Part shown: piece after piece, positions 24,038-32,691 of the stretch
Layout: each line of letters begins with the position of its first letter
Position numbering within the stretch: the first letter of the stretch is position 1
Assembly: GCF_009901565.1 (NCBI RefSeq)
Contig: NZ_WXEW01000007.1
Span: forward strand, 124,001 to 188,000
Length of the DNA: 64,000 nt
Direction: 5' to 3'
Source: Herbidospora solisilvae
GTDB lineage: Bacteria; Actinomycetota; Actinomycetes; Streptosporangiales; Streptosporangiaceae
Program-made: the position numbers and the translations under genes
The notes under the pieces: model-generated
Databases searched by the model: none
Told to the model about the DNA's origin: nothing
The model's input: only the letters and a program-made list of their open reading frames with translations

Positions 24038-25588
24038 ATGCTGGACGTCCTCGATCCTCCCGCGGTGCGGGAGTGGGCCCGGCGGTCGGCGCAGGCGCTC
24101 GGCGCGGCGCGCGCCCAGATCGACGCGCTCAACGTCTACCCGGTCCCCGACGGCGACACCGGCACCAACCTCCACCTGACGCTCCTCGCGGCGGCCGACG
24201 CCCTCGACGCGCTGCCCGACACCGCCGATCACGACGCGACCTGGCGGGCCCTGGCCCACGGCGCGCTCCTCGGGGCCCGGGGGAACTCGGGCGTGATCGT
24301 CAGCCAGGCGCTGCGCGGGCTGGCCGAGGTCCTCCGCACGGCCGAAGGCCGCGCCGCCGACCTGCGAACCGGCCTGGTCAGGGCGGCCGAACTCGCCACG
24401 GCGGCGGTGTCGCGGCCGGTCGAGGGGACCGTGCTGAGCGTGCTGGCCACGGCCGCCTCGGCGGTCCGCGATCTGCCGGGCGACCTCGCGGCCATCGCGG
24501 CGAAGGCGGCCGAGGAGGCCCGCAAGGCGCTCGCGCGCACGACCGTCCAGCTCGACGTGCTGGCCAGGAACGGGGTCGTCGACGCCGGCGCGGCCGGGCT
24601 GGTGATCATCCTTGAGACGCTCGTGGACGTCGTCACGGGCGTGCACGGCCGCCACGAGGTGCCCGCGCCGACCCGGCCGGTGCTCCGCGAGGACGACGAG
24701 GACGTCCACGGCTACGAGGTCATGTACCTGCTGGAGGCCCCCTCGGTCGACCGCCTGCGGGAGCAGCTCGACGCCCTGGGCGACTCGCTGGTGATCGTGG
24801 GCGGCGACGGGCTCTGGAACGTGCACGTACACGTCGCCGACGCCGGGGCCGCGATCGAGGCCGGGCTGGCGGCCGGGCGGCCCTACCGGATCAGGATCAC
24901 CTACCTCGGCGGGCGGCCCCATGTCGGGGGCGGGCGCGGGGTCGTCGCGGTCGCCGCCGGAGACGGGCTCGCGGCCCTCTTCCGCGAGTCGGGGGCCGTG
25001 GTGGTCACCCGGGAACCGGGCTCGTCGCCGCCGCTGGCGGCGGTGCTCGCGGCGATCAGGGAGGCCGGGTCGGAGGTCGCGGTGCTGCCCAACGACGCCG
25101 CGGTGCGCTCGGTCGCCGCCGCAGCGGCGGAGATCGCCCGCGAGGAGGGCACGGTGGTCGGGGTGCTGCCGACGCTCGCCTCGGTGCAGGGGCTGGCGGC
25201 CCTGGCGGTGCACGACCCGGCCCGGCGGTTCGACGACGACGTGCTGGCCATGGCCGAGGCCGCCGCCCACACCCGGCACGGGCACGTCTGGGTGGCCAAC
25301 CGGGAGGCGATGACGTCGGCGGGGGTGTGCCGGCCGGGCGACGTCCTGGGGGTGGTCGACGGGGACGTCGCGCTCATCGGGGCCGACCTGCGGGAGGTGA
25401 CCGAGGACGTGGTGCGGCGGCTGGTGTCGGCCTCCAGCGAGCTGGTGACCCTGGTGACCGGGGGCGAGACGGGGGAGGGGCTGGCGAAGGCCGTCCAGGA
25501 CCTGCTGGCCGTCGAGCGGCCCGACGTCGAGGTGGTCGTCCACGCGGGCGGGCAGGGCGGCTATCCGCTGCTCATCGGTGTCGAGTGA
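24038..25588 (+). CDS. DAK2-domain protein (FakA/YloV-like)
   Basis: A 516-residue protein with an N-terminal DAK2 kinase-like domain and a C-terminal DegV-like region. The nucleotide/metal motif NVYPVPDGDTGTNLHLTL lies near residues 30-47, followed by GARGNSGVIVSQ and VDAGAAGLVIILE. The family includes FakA, which phosphorylates fatty acids bound to FakB for phospholipid synthesis; in actinobacteria its partner and substrate are not well defined. It lies just before recG, the normal order, and starts 117 nt from the divergent rpmB. Confidence 0.88.
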   Translation: MLDVLDPPAVREWARRSAQALGAARAQIDALNVYPVPDGDTGTNLHLTLLAAADALDALPDTADHDATWRALAHGALLGARGNSGVIVSQALRGLAEVLRTAEGRAADLRTGLVRAAELATAAVSRPVEGTVLSVLATAASAVRDLPGDLAAIAAKAAEEARKALARTTVQLDVLARNGVVDAGAAGLVIILETLVDVVTGVHGRHEVPAPTRPVLREDDEDVHGYEVMYLLEAPSVDRLREQLDALGDSLVIVGGDGLWNVHVHVADAGAAIEAGLAAGRPYRIRITYLGGRPHVGGGRGVVAVAAGDGLAALFRESGAVVVTREPGSSPPLAAVLAAIREAGSEVAVLPNDAAVRSVAAAAAEIAREEGTVVGVLPTLASVQGLAALAVHDPARRFDDDVLAMAEAAAHTRHGHVWVANREAMTSAGVCRPGDVLGVVDGDVALIGADLREVTEDVVRRLVSASSELVTLVTGGETGEGLAKAVQDLLAVERPDVEVVVHAGGQGGYPLLIGVE

Positions 25589-25622
25589 TTTCTGTCGCCC
25601 GGGCGCGGTAGAACTGGGTGTC

Positions 25623-27785
25623 GTGACCAGGTTCGACGAGCCGTTGAAGCGGGTGGTCGGCGCCAAGACCGCCGCGCCGCTCGAAAACGCCCTCGGCATC
25701 GCCACCGTCGGCGAGCTGCTGCGCCACTACCCGCGCCGCTACGCCGAGCGGGGTGAGCTGACCTCGATCGCCTCGCTGGAACACGACGAGATCGCCACCG
25801 TCCGGGGGCGCGTGTCGGCGGTGCAGCGGCGGCCGATGAAGAACCGCCAGGGCACCTGGCTCGACGTCGAGGTCACCGACGGCAAAGACCGCATCCACCT
25901 GGCCTTCTTCGGCAAGGGCGCGTTCGTGGCCGAGCAGCGGCTGCCGCCGGGCACCGAAGCGACGTTCTCCGGCAAGGTCAACGTCTTCGTCTCCCCGAAG
26001 GGCGCCAAACGCCGCTCGCTCACCCACCCCGACTACGTCACCGACGACGAGGAGACCAGCGAGGAGTTCGCCACCGCGCCGGTGCCGATCTACCCGTCGG
26101 CGCAGAACCTGGCCAGCTGGAAGATCGGGCGCGCGGTCCGGCTGATCCTCGACACCCTGTCCCTCGACGACCCGCTCCCGGCCCCGATGCGCGAGCGCCA
26201 CGGGCTGATCGGGCTGGCCGAGGCGCTGACCCTGATCCACCGCCCGCGCGACCAGGGCGACATCGCCCGCGCGAGGAAGCGGCTCAAGTTCGACGAGGCG
26301 TTCAACCTCCAGGCCGTGCTGGTCCGCCGCCGCATGGCCGCCGACGCCCTGCCCGCCAGGCCCCGGCCCGGCAGCGCCGACGGCCTGCTGGCCGGGTTCG
26401 ACGGGCGGCTGCCGTTCCAGCTGACCGAGGGGCAGCGCGCGGTGGGCGACGAGATCGCCGCCGACCTCGGGCGCGACCATCCGATGCACCGCCTGCTCCA
26501 GGGCGAGGTGGGCGCGGGCAAGACCGTGGTGGCCCTGCGCGCGATGTTGCAGGTCGCCGACTCGGGCGGCCAGGCGGCCCTGCTGGCCCCGACCGAGGTG
26601 CTGGCCCAGCAGCACCACCGCTCGATCACCGCCATGCTCGGCGACCTCGCGGGCGGCGGCATGTTCGGCGGCACGTCGGTGGCCCTGCTGACGGGCTCGA
26701 TGGGCGCCGCCGCGCGGCGGCAGAACCTCCTCGACGCCGCCTCGGGCGCGGCCGGCATCGTCGTCGGCACCCACGCGCTGCTCCAGGACAAGGTCCAGTT
26801 CGCCGACCTGGGGCTGGTCGTGGTCGACGAGCAGCACCGCTTCGGCGTCGAGCAGCGCGACGCGCTGCGGGAGAAGTCGGCGTCCGGGCGTCCCCACGTG
26901 CTGGTGATGACGGCGACCCCGATCCCCCGAACGGTCGCCATGACGGTGTTCGGCGACCTGGAGGTCTCGACCCTCTCCCAGCTCCCCTCGGGCCGCGCGC
27001 CGATCACCACCCACGTGGTGCCCGCCGCCGAGAAGCCCCACTACCTGGAGCGCACGTGGGAACGGGTGCGCGAGGAGGTCGGCCTCGGCCGGCAGGCCTA
27101 CATCGTGTGCCCCCGCATCGGCGACCTGGAGGGCGACGAGGGCGACCTGACCAAAGACGCCGACGAGCGGCGTCCGCCGCTGGCGGTCCTCGACGTGGCC
27201 GAGATGCTGGCCTCCGGCCCGCTGGCCGGGCTGCGGGTCGAGGTGCTCCACGGGAAGCTGCCGCCCGAGGAGAAGGACGCGATCATGCGGGCCTTCACCC
27301 GGGGCGAGATCGACGTGCTGGTGGCCACCACGGTCATCGAGGTCGGCGTCGACGTGCCGAACTCCTCGGTGATGATCATCATGGACGCCGACCGTTTCGG
27401 CGTCTCCCAGCTCCACCAGCTGCGCGGCCGGGTCGGCCGAGGCGGCCTGCCGGGCCTGTGCCTGCTGGTCAGCGAGACCATGCCCGGCACCCCCGCCCGC
27501 GAGAGGCTCGACGCGGTGGCGAGCACGCTCGACGGCTTCGAGTTGTCGCGGGTCGACCTGGAACAGCGGCGGGAGGGCGACGTGCTCGGCGCGGCCCAGT
27601 CGGGGCGCAAGTCGTCGCTGCGCATGCTCCAGCTGCTGCGCGACGAAGACGTCATCGCCGACGCCCGCGAGGAGGCGCAGAACCTGCTGGCCCGCGACCC
27701 GGAACTGGCCGACCACCCGGCGCTCAGGGCCGAACTCGACGCCCTGGCGGCGGGGGAGCGCGCGGAGTACCTGGAGAAGACCTGA
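25623..27785 (+). CDS. recG: ATP-dependent DNA helicase RecG
   Basis: A 720-residue SF2 helicase that reverses stalled forks and branch-migrates recombination intermediates. Domains in order: N-terminal OB wedge (about 60-150), helicase motor with Walker A GEVGAGKT (about residue 300), DEQHRFGV, SAT-like MTATPIPRT, and C-terminal QxxGRVGR (HQLRGRVGRGG). The GTG at 25623 gives VTRFDEPLKRVVG, the family start; the in-frame upstream start would overlap the DAK2 stop. TAGAAC 8 nt upstream suggests a leaderless mRNA, or co-transcription with the DAK2 gene. Confidence 0.96.
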   Translation: MTRFDEPLKRVVGAKTAAPLENALGIATVGELLRHYPRRYAERGELTSIASLEHDEIATVRGRVSAVQRRPMKNRQGTWLDVEVTDGKDRIHLAFFGKGAFVAEQRLPPGTEATFSGKVNVFVSPKGAKRRSLTHPDYVTDDEETSEEFATAPVPIYPSAQNLASWKIGRAVRLILDTLSLDDPLPAPMRERHGLIGLAEALTLIHRPRDQGDIARARKRLKFDEAFNLQAVLVRRRMAADALPARPRPGSADGLLAGFDGRLPFQLTEGQRAVGDEIAADLGRDHPMHRLLQGEVGAGKTVVALRAMLQVADSGGQAALLAPTEVLAQQHHRSITAMLGDLAGGGMFGGTSVALLTGSMGAAARRQNLLDAASGAAGIVVGTHALLQDKVQFADLGLVVVDEQHRFGVEQRDALREKSASGRPHVLVMTATPIPRTVAMTVFGDLEVSTLSQLPSGRAPITTHVVPAAEKPHYLERTWERVREEVGLGRQAYIVCPRIGDLEGDEGDLTKDADERRPPLAVLDVAEMLASGPLAGLRVEVLHGKLPPEEKDAIMRAFTRGEIDVLVATTVIEVGVDVPNSSVMIIMDADRFGVSQLHQLRGRVGRGGLPGLCLLVSETMPGTPARERLDAVASTLDGFELSRVDLEQRREGDVLGAAQSGRKSSLRMLQLLRDEDVIADAREEAQNLLARDPELADHPALRAELDALAAGERAEYLEKT

Positions 27786-28202
27786 TCCGGCGTGGCGGTG
27801 CGGGGCGGGAGCGGGGGTCGGCGCCGGTTGCGGCGAGGCGCGGGGGCGGCGATCGGGGTTGCCCAGGCGGGAGCCGTAACCGAAGAAGAGTTTCGAAAAG
27901 GGAGCGATCCGGGCAGAAGGCTGCCGGATGGAGGGCCCTGGGTCATAGAAATGACCCAGGGCCCAGCCATGGGACGGCCTCCCCCCGAATGCCGTCCCCG
28001 GCTGGGCCCACCCTCGGGTCAGGTGCCGAGGGCGCCGGCGTGCGGAAGGGCTCACGATCACGCCGGCCGGCCTTCCCCTGGGTCACCTTGAAGGCCGCAC
28101 GTTCATAGTGCAGGGCTCCCGGCCCGAACGGAACGACCCTGGCCGTTCCTTCGCCAGGCATTACCGAGCTTTTCCATTCCGGCTCTCCGGGACAATGGGC
28201 CG
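27786..28202. other. 417-nt gap after recG with a strong hairpin
   Basis: No convincing gene was seen on either strand. The main structure is a perfect 14-bp stem with a four-base loop at 27933-27964 (GGGCCCTGGGTCAT, AGAA, ATGACCCAGGGCCC), without a T tract; it may be a terminator for recG. Just before rsmD, GACAAT at 28191-28196 lies 6 nt from the GTG, a likely leaderless -10. Confidence 0.6.
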
Positions 28203-28769
28203 GTGACGCGTCTCATCGCCGGAACCGCCGGTGGCAGGCGGATCGAGGTCCCGCCCGGCAAGGGGACCCGGCCCACCAGCGACCGCGCCCGTGAGGGCAT
28301 CTTCTCGACCGTGGGGTCGCTCGTCGGCGTGCCGGAGCGGGTGGCCGACCTCTACGCCGGGTCGGGCGCCATCGGGCTGGAGTCGCTCAGCCGGGGGTCC
28401 GCCCACGCGCTGCTCGTCGAGTCGGACGCCAAGGCCCTGCGCACGATCAGGGCCAACGTCGCCTCGCTGAACCTCCCCGGGGCCGTGGTGCGGGCCGAGA
28501 AGGTCGAGCGGCTCGTCGCGCGCCCGTGCGAGGGCGAGCCCTACGACTTCGTCTTCGCCGACCCGCCCTATGCCGTCTCCGACGACGTGGTCCACAAGGT
28601 GCTGGTCCAGCTGCTGGAGAACGGCTGGCTCGCCGACGGGGCGCTGGTGGCGGTCGAACGCGAGACCAGAGGGAATGATCTGCGATGGCCCCCCGGCTTC
28701 GAGGAGGCCAGGGCGCGCCGTTACGGTGAAGCGACCGTTTGGTACGGTCACGCCAACCGGGCCGAGTAG
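28203..28769 (+). CDS. rsmD: 16S rRNA (guanine(966)-N2)-methyltransferase
   Basis: A 188-residue SAM-dependent methyltransferase that modifies m2G966 of the small subunit. It has the N-terminal motif IAGTAGGRRI, RPTSDRAREGIFS, DLYAGSGAIGLE (SAM loop) and the catalytic DPPY in FADPPYAV. The GTG start lacks a Shine-Dalgarno and is 6 nt from a -10-like box. It is followed 9 nt later by coaD, as in many actinobacteria, so they are probably co-transcribed. Confidence 0.95.
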   Translation: MTRLIAGTAGGRRIEVPPGKGTRPTSDRAREGIFSTVGSLVGVPERVADLYAGSGAIGLESLSRGSAHALLVESDAKALRTIRANVASLNLPGAVVRAEKVERLVARPCEGEPYDFVFADPPYAVSDDVVHKVLVQLLENGWLADGALVAVERETRGNDLRWPPGFEEARARRYGEATVWYGHANRAE

Positions 28770-28778
28770 GGGGTTGTT

Positions 28779-29255
28779 GTGCGCAGAGTCGTCTGCCCCG
28801 GATCGTTCGATCCCGTGACGAACGGCCATCTCGACATCATTGGCCGGACGTCACGCCTGTATGACGAGGTCGTCGTCGCGGTGTTGATCAACATCGAGAA
28901 GACGAGCCTGTTCACCGTCGAGGAGCGCATCGACATGCTCCAGGCGGTCACCAAGGAGTACGGCAACGTCCGGGTCGAGAAGTTCCACGGCCTCCTGGTC
29001 GACTTCGCCCGCGAGCAGGGCATCCCGACGATCGTCAAGGGGCTGCGCGCGGTCAGCGACTTCGACTACGAGCTCCAGATGGCCCAGCTCAACTACCGCA
29101 TGTCGGGGGTGGAGACGTTGTTCATGTCGACCAACCCCGAATACTCGTTCCTGTCCTCCAGCCGGCTGAAGGAGATCGCCCGCTACGGCGGCGACGTGTC
29201 GGGCCTGGTGCCCGATCTCGTGCTGGAGCTGCTGGTGGAACGCGTGCGCGGCTGA
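28779..29255 (+). CDS. coaD: Pantetheine-phosphate adenylyltransferase
   Basis: A 158-residue hexameric nucleotidyltransferase, the fourth step of coenzyme A synthesis. The nucleotide-binding TxGH box is TNGH in GSFDPVTNGHLDIIGR, and the C-terminal ATP loop is FLSSSRLKEIARYGGDVSG in parts. The GTG start follows a GAGTAGGGGG-type Shine-Dalgarno. It directly follows rsmD. Confidence 0.97.
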   Translation: MRRVVCPGSFDPVTNGHLDIIGRTSRLYDEVVVAVLINIEKTSLFTVEERIDMLQAVTKEYGNVRVEKFHGLLVDFAREQGIPTIVKGLRAVSDFDYELQMAQLNYRMSGVETLFMSTNPEYSFLSSSRLKEIARYGGDVSGLVPDLVLELLVERVRG

Positions 29256-29330
29256 GGTCCCCGGCGGGCTGGTATTCTTGCGTTTCGGCCTTGCACGACG
29301 GCGGTGATTCGCCATGCCTAAGAGACCAGG

Positions 29331-29888
29331 ATGAAAGTGCACACCCTCGACCCTCGCGCTCCATGGGTAATCTCGACCCATGACCTCGGGCGCCGCCCGG
29401 GGTCGATGCGCACGATGAAACCCGTTCTCCCGGCACCGGCGGACGTCGCGGTCGGCTTGATCGGCGTCCCCAAAGACGCCGACGTCGAGCTGGATCTCCG
29501 GCTCGAAGCAGTGATGGAGGGCGTGCTCGTCACGGGCACGGCGCTGGCGCCTCTCACGGGAGAGTGCTCGCGCTGCCTGGAACCCCTGACCTCGGATGTC
29601 GAGGTCGACTTCCAGGAGCTCTTCTTCTACACGGCGGAAGACGCCGGAGAGGACGACCAGATCCTCGACGGCGAGCTACTGGATCTTGAGCCGACATTCC
29701 GTGACGCGGTGGTGCTCGCGCTGCCGCTGAGCCCGGTGTGCAGCGACGACTGCGCCGGTCTCTGCGCGGAGTGCGGGGTCAGGCTGGCCGAGGCCGGTCC
29801 CGACCACCGTCACGAGACGCTCGATCCCCGCTGGGCATCACTGCGGGGCCTGGTTTCCAACAACGACGAAGACGATCAGGAGGCCTGA
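29331..29888 (+). CDS. DUF177 (YceD family) protein
   Basis: A 185-residue protein of the YceD/DUF177 family, always found just before rpmF and thought to link 23S rRNA or ribosome maturation with lipid synthesis genes in bacteria. It contains two Cys pairs (CSRC near residue 80, and [13 protein letters not shown] near 140), which likely bind zinc. A TATTCT box (29273-29278) lies upstream. Four bases separate its stop from the rpmF GTG start, so the two are co-transcribed. Confidence 0.9.
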   Translation: MKVHTLDPRAPWVISTHDLGRRPGSMRTMKPVLPAPADVAVGLIGVPKDADVELDLRLEAVMEGVLVTGTALAPLTGECSRCLEPLTSDVEVDFQELFFYTAEDAGEDDQILDGELLDLEPTFRDAVVLALPLSPVCSDDCAGLCAECGVRLAEAGPDHRHETLDPRWASLRGLVSNNDEDDQEA

Positions 29889-29889
29889 C

Positions 29890-30069
29890 GTGGCCGTTCC
29901 CAAGAGGAAGATGTCGCGGGCCAACACGCGCGCCCGCAGGTCCCAGTGGAAGACCAGTGCGGTCGCGCTCGTGAGCTGCCCCCAGTGCCGCTCCCCCAAG
30001 CGCCCCCACATGGCCTGTGGCGAGTGCGGCACCTACAACCGCCGCCAGGTCATCGAGCCCAACGCCTGA
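29890..30069 (+). CDS. rpmF: 50S ribosomal protein L32
   Basis: A 59-residue ribosomal protein starting at GTG 29890: [21 protein letters not shown], split here as the family N-terminus, and then the zinc ribbon [11 protein letters not shown] and CGECGTYN. It follows the DUF177 gene by 1 nt, and a strong T-tailed terminator closes the unit downstream. Confidence 0.97.
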   Translation: MAVPKRKMSRANTRARRSQWKTSAVALVSCPQCRSPKRPHMACGECGTYNRRQVIEPNA

Positions 30070-30091
30070 CCGCCCCGGCGGCTCAAGCGAC

Positions 30092-30133
30092 CGCCGACCG
30101 GGATCGTCAAACGACCCCGGTCGGCGTTATTTT
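30092..30133 (+). terminator. Rho-independent terminator after rpmF
   Basis: CGCCGACCGGG (30092-30102) pairs with CCCGGTCGGCG (30116-30126); TCGT/ACGA extend the stem over a single A/C mismatch, closing the loop CAA. TTATTTT follows at 30127-30133. It lies 22 nt after rpmF. Confidence 0.93.
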
Positions 30134-30194
30134 GCTCCACAGACGCGTCACAAGGCGCGGCTCCACTGCGTGCGGCGGCGGTCGTGCCCGCGGT

Positions 30195-30231
30195 CGTGGT
30201 GGACGCCGGGTTCAACCCGGCGTCCACCACG
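30195..30231. repeat. Perfect 18-bp inverted repeat with a single-base centre
   Basis: CGTGGTGGACGCCGGGTT and its exact complement flank one C at 30213, giving a 37-nt near-complete palindrome that can fold into a 16-bp hairpin with TTCAA as loop. It lies 74 nt upstream of rnc, after the rpmF terminator. It could be a processing site, operator or mobile repeat unit. Confidence 0.85.
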
Positions 30232-30304
30232 CCTTCGGGGCTTCGCCAGAAGTTCACTCCTGCCACCGTGCCGGCGGTTCGTCATGCACGAGGAGGAAAA
30301 CTTC

Positions 30305-31051
30305 ATGATCGGTAAGCCCGTCGCCGTCGAGGTCGTCCGCGACGAGCTGGAGGGCGTCCTCCAGGTCCGGCTCGACACCGCGATCCTGGAACGCGCCCTG
30401 ACCCACCGCTCCTATGCGTACGAGAACGGCGGGCTGCCCACCAACGAGCGCCTGGAGTTCCTGGGCGACTCGGTGCTGGGGCTCGTGGTCACCGACACGC
30501 TCTACCGCGACCACCCCGACCTGCCCGAGGGCCAGCTCGCCAAGCTGCGCGCGGCCGTGGTCAACATGCGCGCCCTGGCCGACGTCGCCCGTTCGCTCGG
30601 CATGGGCCGCTACCTGCGGCTGGGCCGGGGCGAGGAGGGCACCGGCGGGCGCGACAAGTCGTCGATCCTGGCCGACACGCTGGAGGCCCTGATCGGCACC
30701 GTGTACGTCGACAAGGGCCTCGACGAGGCGTTCCGGGTCGTCCACACGCTGTTCGACCCGCTGATCAAGCGGTCGGCGTCGCTGGGCGCCGGGCTCGACT
30801 GGAAGACCTCCTTGCAGGAGCTGACCGCGTCCGAGGTGCTCGGGGTGCCCGAATACCACGTCGAGGAGTCGGGGCCCGACCACGCCAAGTCGTTCGTGGC
30901 GACGGTCCGCGTCGGAGGCCAGGACTACGGCACCGGCGCCGGACGGTCGAAGAAGGAGGCCGAGCAGCAGGCCGCCGAGGCCGCCTGGACGGCCATCCGC
31001 GCGATGCGCGACGCCCGTGAGGCCGCCGCCGCGGCGGGCCCGGTGGCCTGA
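30305..31051 (+). CDS. rnc: Ribonuclease III
   Basis: A 248-residue endonuclease that cuts double-stranded RNA, processing rRNA precursors and regulating mRNAs. The signature [18 protein letters not shown], read in parts, holds the metal-binding acids; the C-terminal double-stranded RNA-binding domain ([18 protein letters not shown], then [18 protein letters not shown]) follows. An AGGAGG about 8-10 nt before ATG 30305 decides the start. Its stop shares the A with the start of mutM. The strong inverted repeat in its leader could be its own substrate. Confidence 0.96.
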   Translation: MIGKPVAVEVVRDELEGVLQVRLDTAILERALTHRSYAYENGGLPTNERLEFLGDSVLGLVVTDTLYRDHPDLPEGQLAKLRAAVVNMRALADVARSLGMGRYLRLGRGEEGTGGRDKSSILADTLEALIGTVYVDKGLDEAFRVVHTLFDPLIKRSASLGAGLDWKTSLQELTASEVLGVPEYHVEESGPDHAKSFVATVRVGGQDYGTGAGRSKKEAEQQAAEAAWTAIRAMRDAREAAAAAGPVA

Positions 31052-31908
31052 TGCCGGAACTGCCGGAGGTCGAGGTCGTCCGGCGCGGCCTCGACGTCTG
31101 GGTGTCGGGCCGGACGATCGAGTCGGCCGAGGTGCTCCACACCCGGTCGGTCCGCCGGCACGAGGGCGTGCTGCCCGACCAGCTCAAGGGCCGCCGCGTC
31201 GAGTCGGCCGACCGGCGCGGCAAGTACCTGTGGTTGCCGCTCGACGACGGCGCCGCCCTGATGGCCCATCTGGGCATGAGCGGCCAGGTGCTGATGGTTC
31301 CGAAGGGCTCGCCAGACGAGAAGCACCTGCGGGTCCGGGTGACCTTCGCCGACGACGGGCCCGAGATGCGCTTCGTCGACCAGCGGACGTTCGGCCACCT
31401 CATGATCGCCCCGCTGACGGCGAGCGGGGGGCGTACCGTCCCGCTGCCGATCGTGCACATCGCCCCTGATCCGCTGGAGGACGCCTTCGACGAGGACGCC
31501 TTTACGGCAGCTCTGCGAAAGCGAAAAACCGGTATAAAGCGGGCGCTTCTTGACCAGAGTTTGATCAGCGGCGTGGGAAACATCTACGCCGACGAGGCCC
31601 TCTGGCGGGCCCGGCTCCACTGGGCCCGCGCGACCGAGACCCTGACCAGGCCGAAGATCTCCGAACTCCTTGCCGCCGCCCGTGCGGTCATGACCGAAGC
31701 GCTCGGCCAGGGGGGTACATCGTTCGACAGCCTGTATGTGAACGTGAACGGCGAGTCGGGCTACTTCGACCGGTCACTCAACGTGTACGGCCGCCGCGAC
31801 GAACCCTGCCCGAGATGTGGTACGCCGATCCGGAGAGACGCCTTCATGAACCGCAGCAGCTACTCCTGCCCCACCTGCCAGCCGCGCCCGAGGAACGGGC
31901 GATGGTGA
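31051..31908 (+). CDS. mutM: Formamidopyrimidine-DNA glycosylase
   Basis: A 285-residue base-excision repair enzyme that removes 8-oxoguanine and similar lesions. It begins with the catalytic MPELPEVE (Pro2 nucleophile, Glu3), contains the helix-two-turn-helix [17 protein letters not shown] and ends in a zinc finger (CPRCG ... CPTCQ). Its ATG overlaps the stop of rnc by one base and its end overlaps acyP by 7 nt, so the three are one operon. Confidence 0.97.
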   Translation: MPELPEVEVVRRGLDVWVSGRTIESAEVLHTRSVRRHEGVLPDQLKGRRVESADRRGKYLWLPLDDGAALMAHLGMSGQVLMVPKGSPDEKHLRVRVTFADDGPEMRFVDQRTFGHLMIAPLTASGGRTVPLPIVHIAPDPLEDAFDEDAFTAALRKRKTGIKRALLDQSLISGVGNIYADEALWRARLHWARATETLTRPKISELLAAARAVMTEALGQGGTSFDSLYVNVNGESGYFDRSLNVYGRRDEPCPRCGTPIRRDAFMNRSSYSCPTCQPRPRNGRW

Positions 31909-32171
31909 GGCTCACCGCGTGGGTGCGCGGGCGGGTGCAGGGTGTGGGTTTCCGCTGGTGGACGCGGGCGCGGGCGCTGGAGCTCGGTCTCACCGGCTGG
32001 GCGCTCAACCTGGGCGACGGACGGGTCGAAGTGGTGGCCGAGGGCCCCAGGGAGGCCTGTGAGCGCCTCCTGGAGCGCCTGAGAGGCTCTGACGCGCCCG
32101 GACAGGTCTTAGGAGTGTCCGAGCGCTGGTCGGACGTCAAGGGCGGTTTGGTGGGGTTCGTGGAGCGGTAG
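31902..32171 (+). CDS. acyP: Acylphosphatase
   Basis: An 89-residue small enzyme that hydrolyses acyl phosphates. The motif [16 protein letters not shown] carries the phosphate loop and the catalytic Arg, and [17 protein letters not shown] the catalytic Asn (here Asn in LNLGDG). The ATG at 31902 lies inside the end of mutM, in another frame. It sits before smc, as in Streptomyces. Confidence 0.94.
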   Translation: MVRLTAWVRGRVQGVGFRWWTRARALELGLTGWALNLGDGRVEVVAEGPREACERLLERLRGSDAPGQVLGVSERWSDVKGGLVGFVER

Positions 32172-32360
32172 CTCTTCCCTTAAACCGCCCAAATGAGGTA
32201 TATTTACATGTCGACAGTGTCCAACGGCTGATCCTTACGAGGCGTTCAACTTGACCGACTTCGCAGCCGGTGCGACTCTTGGACAAGAACCACGCGCACC
32301 CCTCCCGCGGCTTGAAGTGCGCGAACCAGTCTGGTCACTCAGCGTGGAGGACCCTTAACC

Positions 32361-32555
32361 ATGGCTAAGGCTCTACTCGGCCACGTCGGCGGTCCTGATC
32401 CTCGGATGGTCTCGGAAATGCGTCGCCTCCAGCAGCGCATCCGTGATCTGGAGGCAGAACTCACCCGACTCCAGGAACAGAACGAGGCCCTTGCGGCGCA
32501 GACTCGTGACGACGACCTGGTCCGGCTGCAGGATCGCGAGCCGGCTCTCACCTGA
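32361..32555 (+). CDS. Small coiled-coil protein upstream of smc
   Basis: A 64-residue protein, MAKALLGHVGGPDPRMVSEM then a heptad-like helix (RRLQQRIRDLEAELTRLQEQ). It has a GGAGG Shine-Dalgarno and its own 189-nt leader region; a small protein of this kind stands just upstream of smc in other actinomycetes. Its role is unknown; the short amphipathic coil suggests binding to another coiled-coil protein, perhaps SMC, but that is speculation. Confidence 0.85.
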   Translation: MAKALLGHVGGPDPRMVSEMRRLQQRIRDLEAELTRLQEQNEALAAQTRDDDLVRLQDREPALT

Positions 32556-32691
32556 GAGACCGGGTTTTCTCGAAACAATTGCAAGGGGCGCCTCGCAGGG
32601 GCGTCCCTCGTCATTTGCAGCCCTGACCGCCTACCCGGGAAGCAGGCGATAGTCTTCCCCGGTACTGTCGGCGCAGGGAGGGACTCCTGAG

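Noticed and set aside
25572-28061. Long minus-strand open frame across recG
   Set aside because: Same shadow effect; no ribosome site or family match, and it crosses the recG gene.
27792-28091. A 99-residue ORF in the recG-rsmD gap
   Set aside because: Codon structure is poor, the hairpin at 27933-27964 lies inside it, and no family is recognised.
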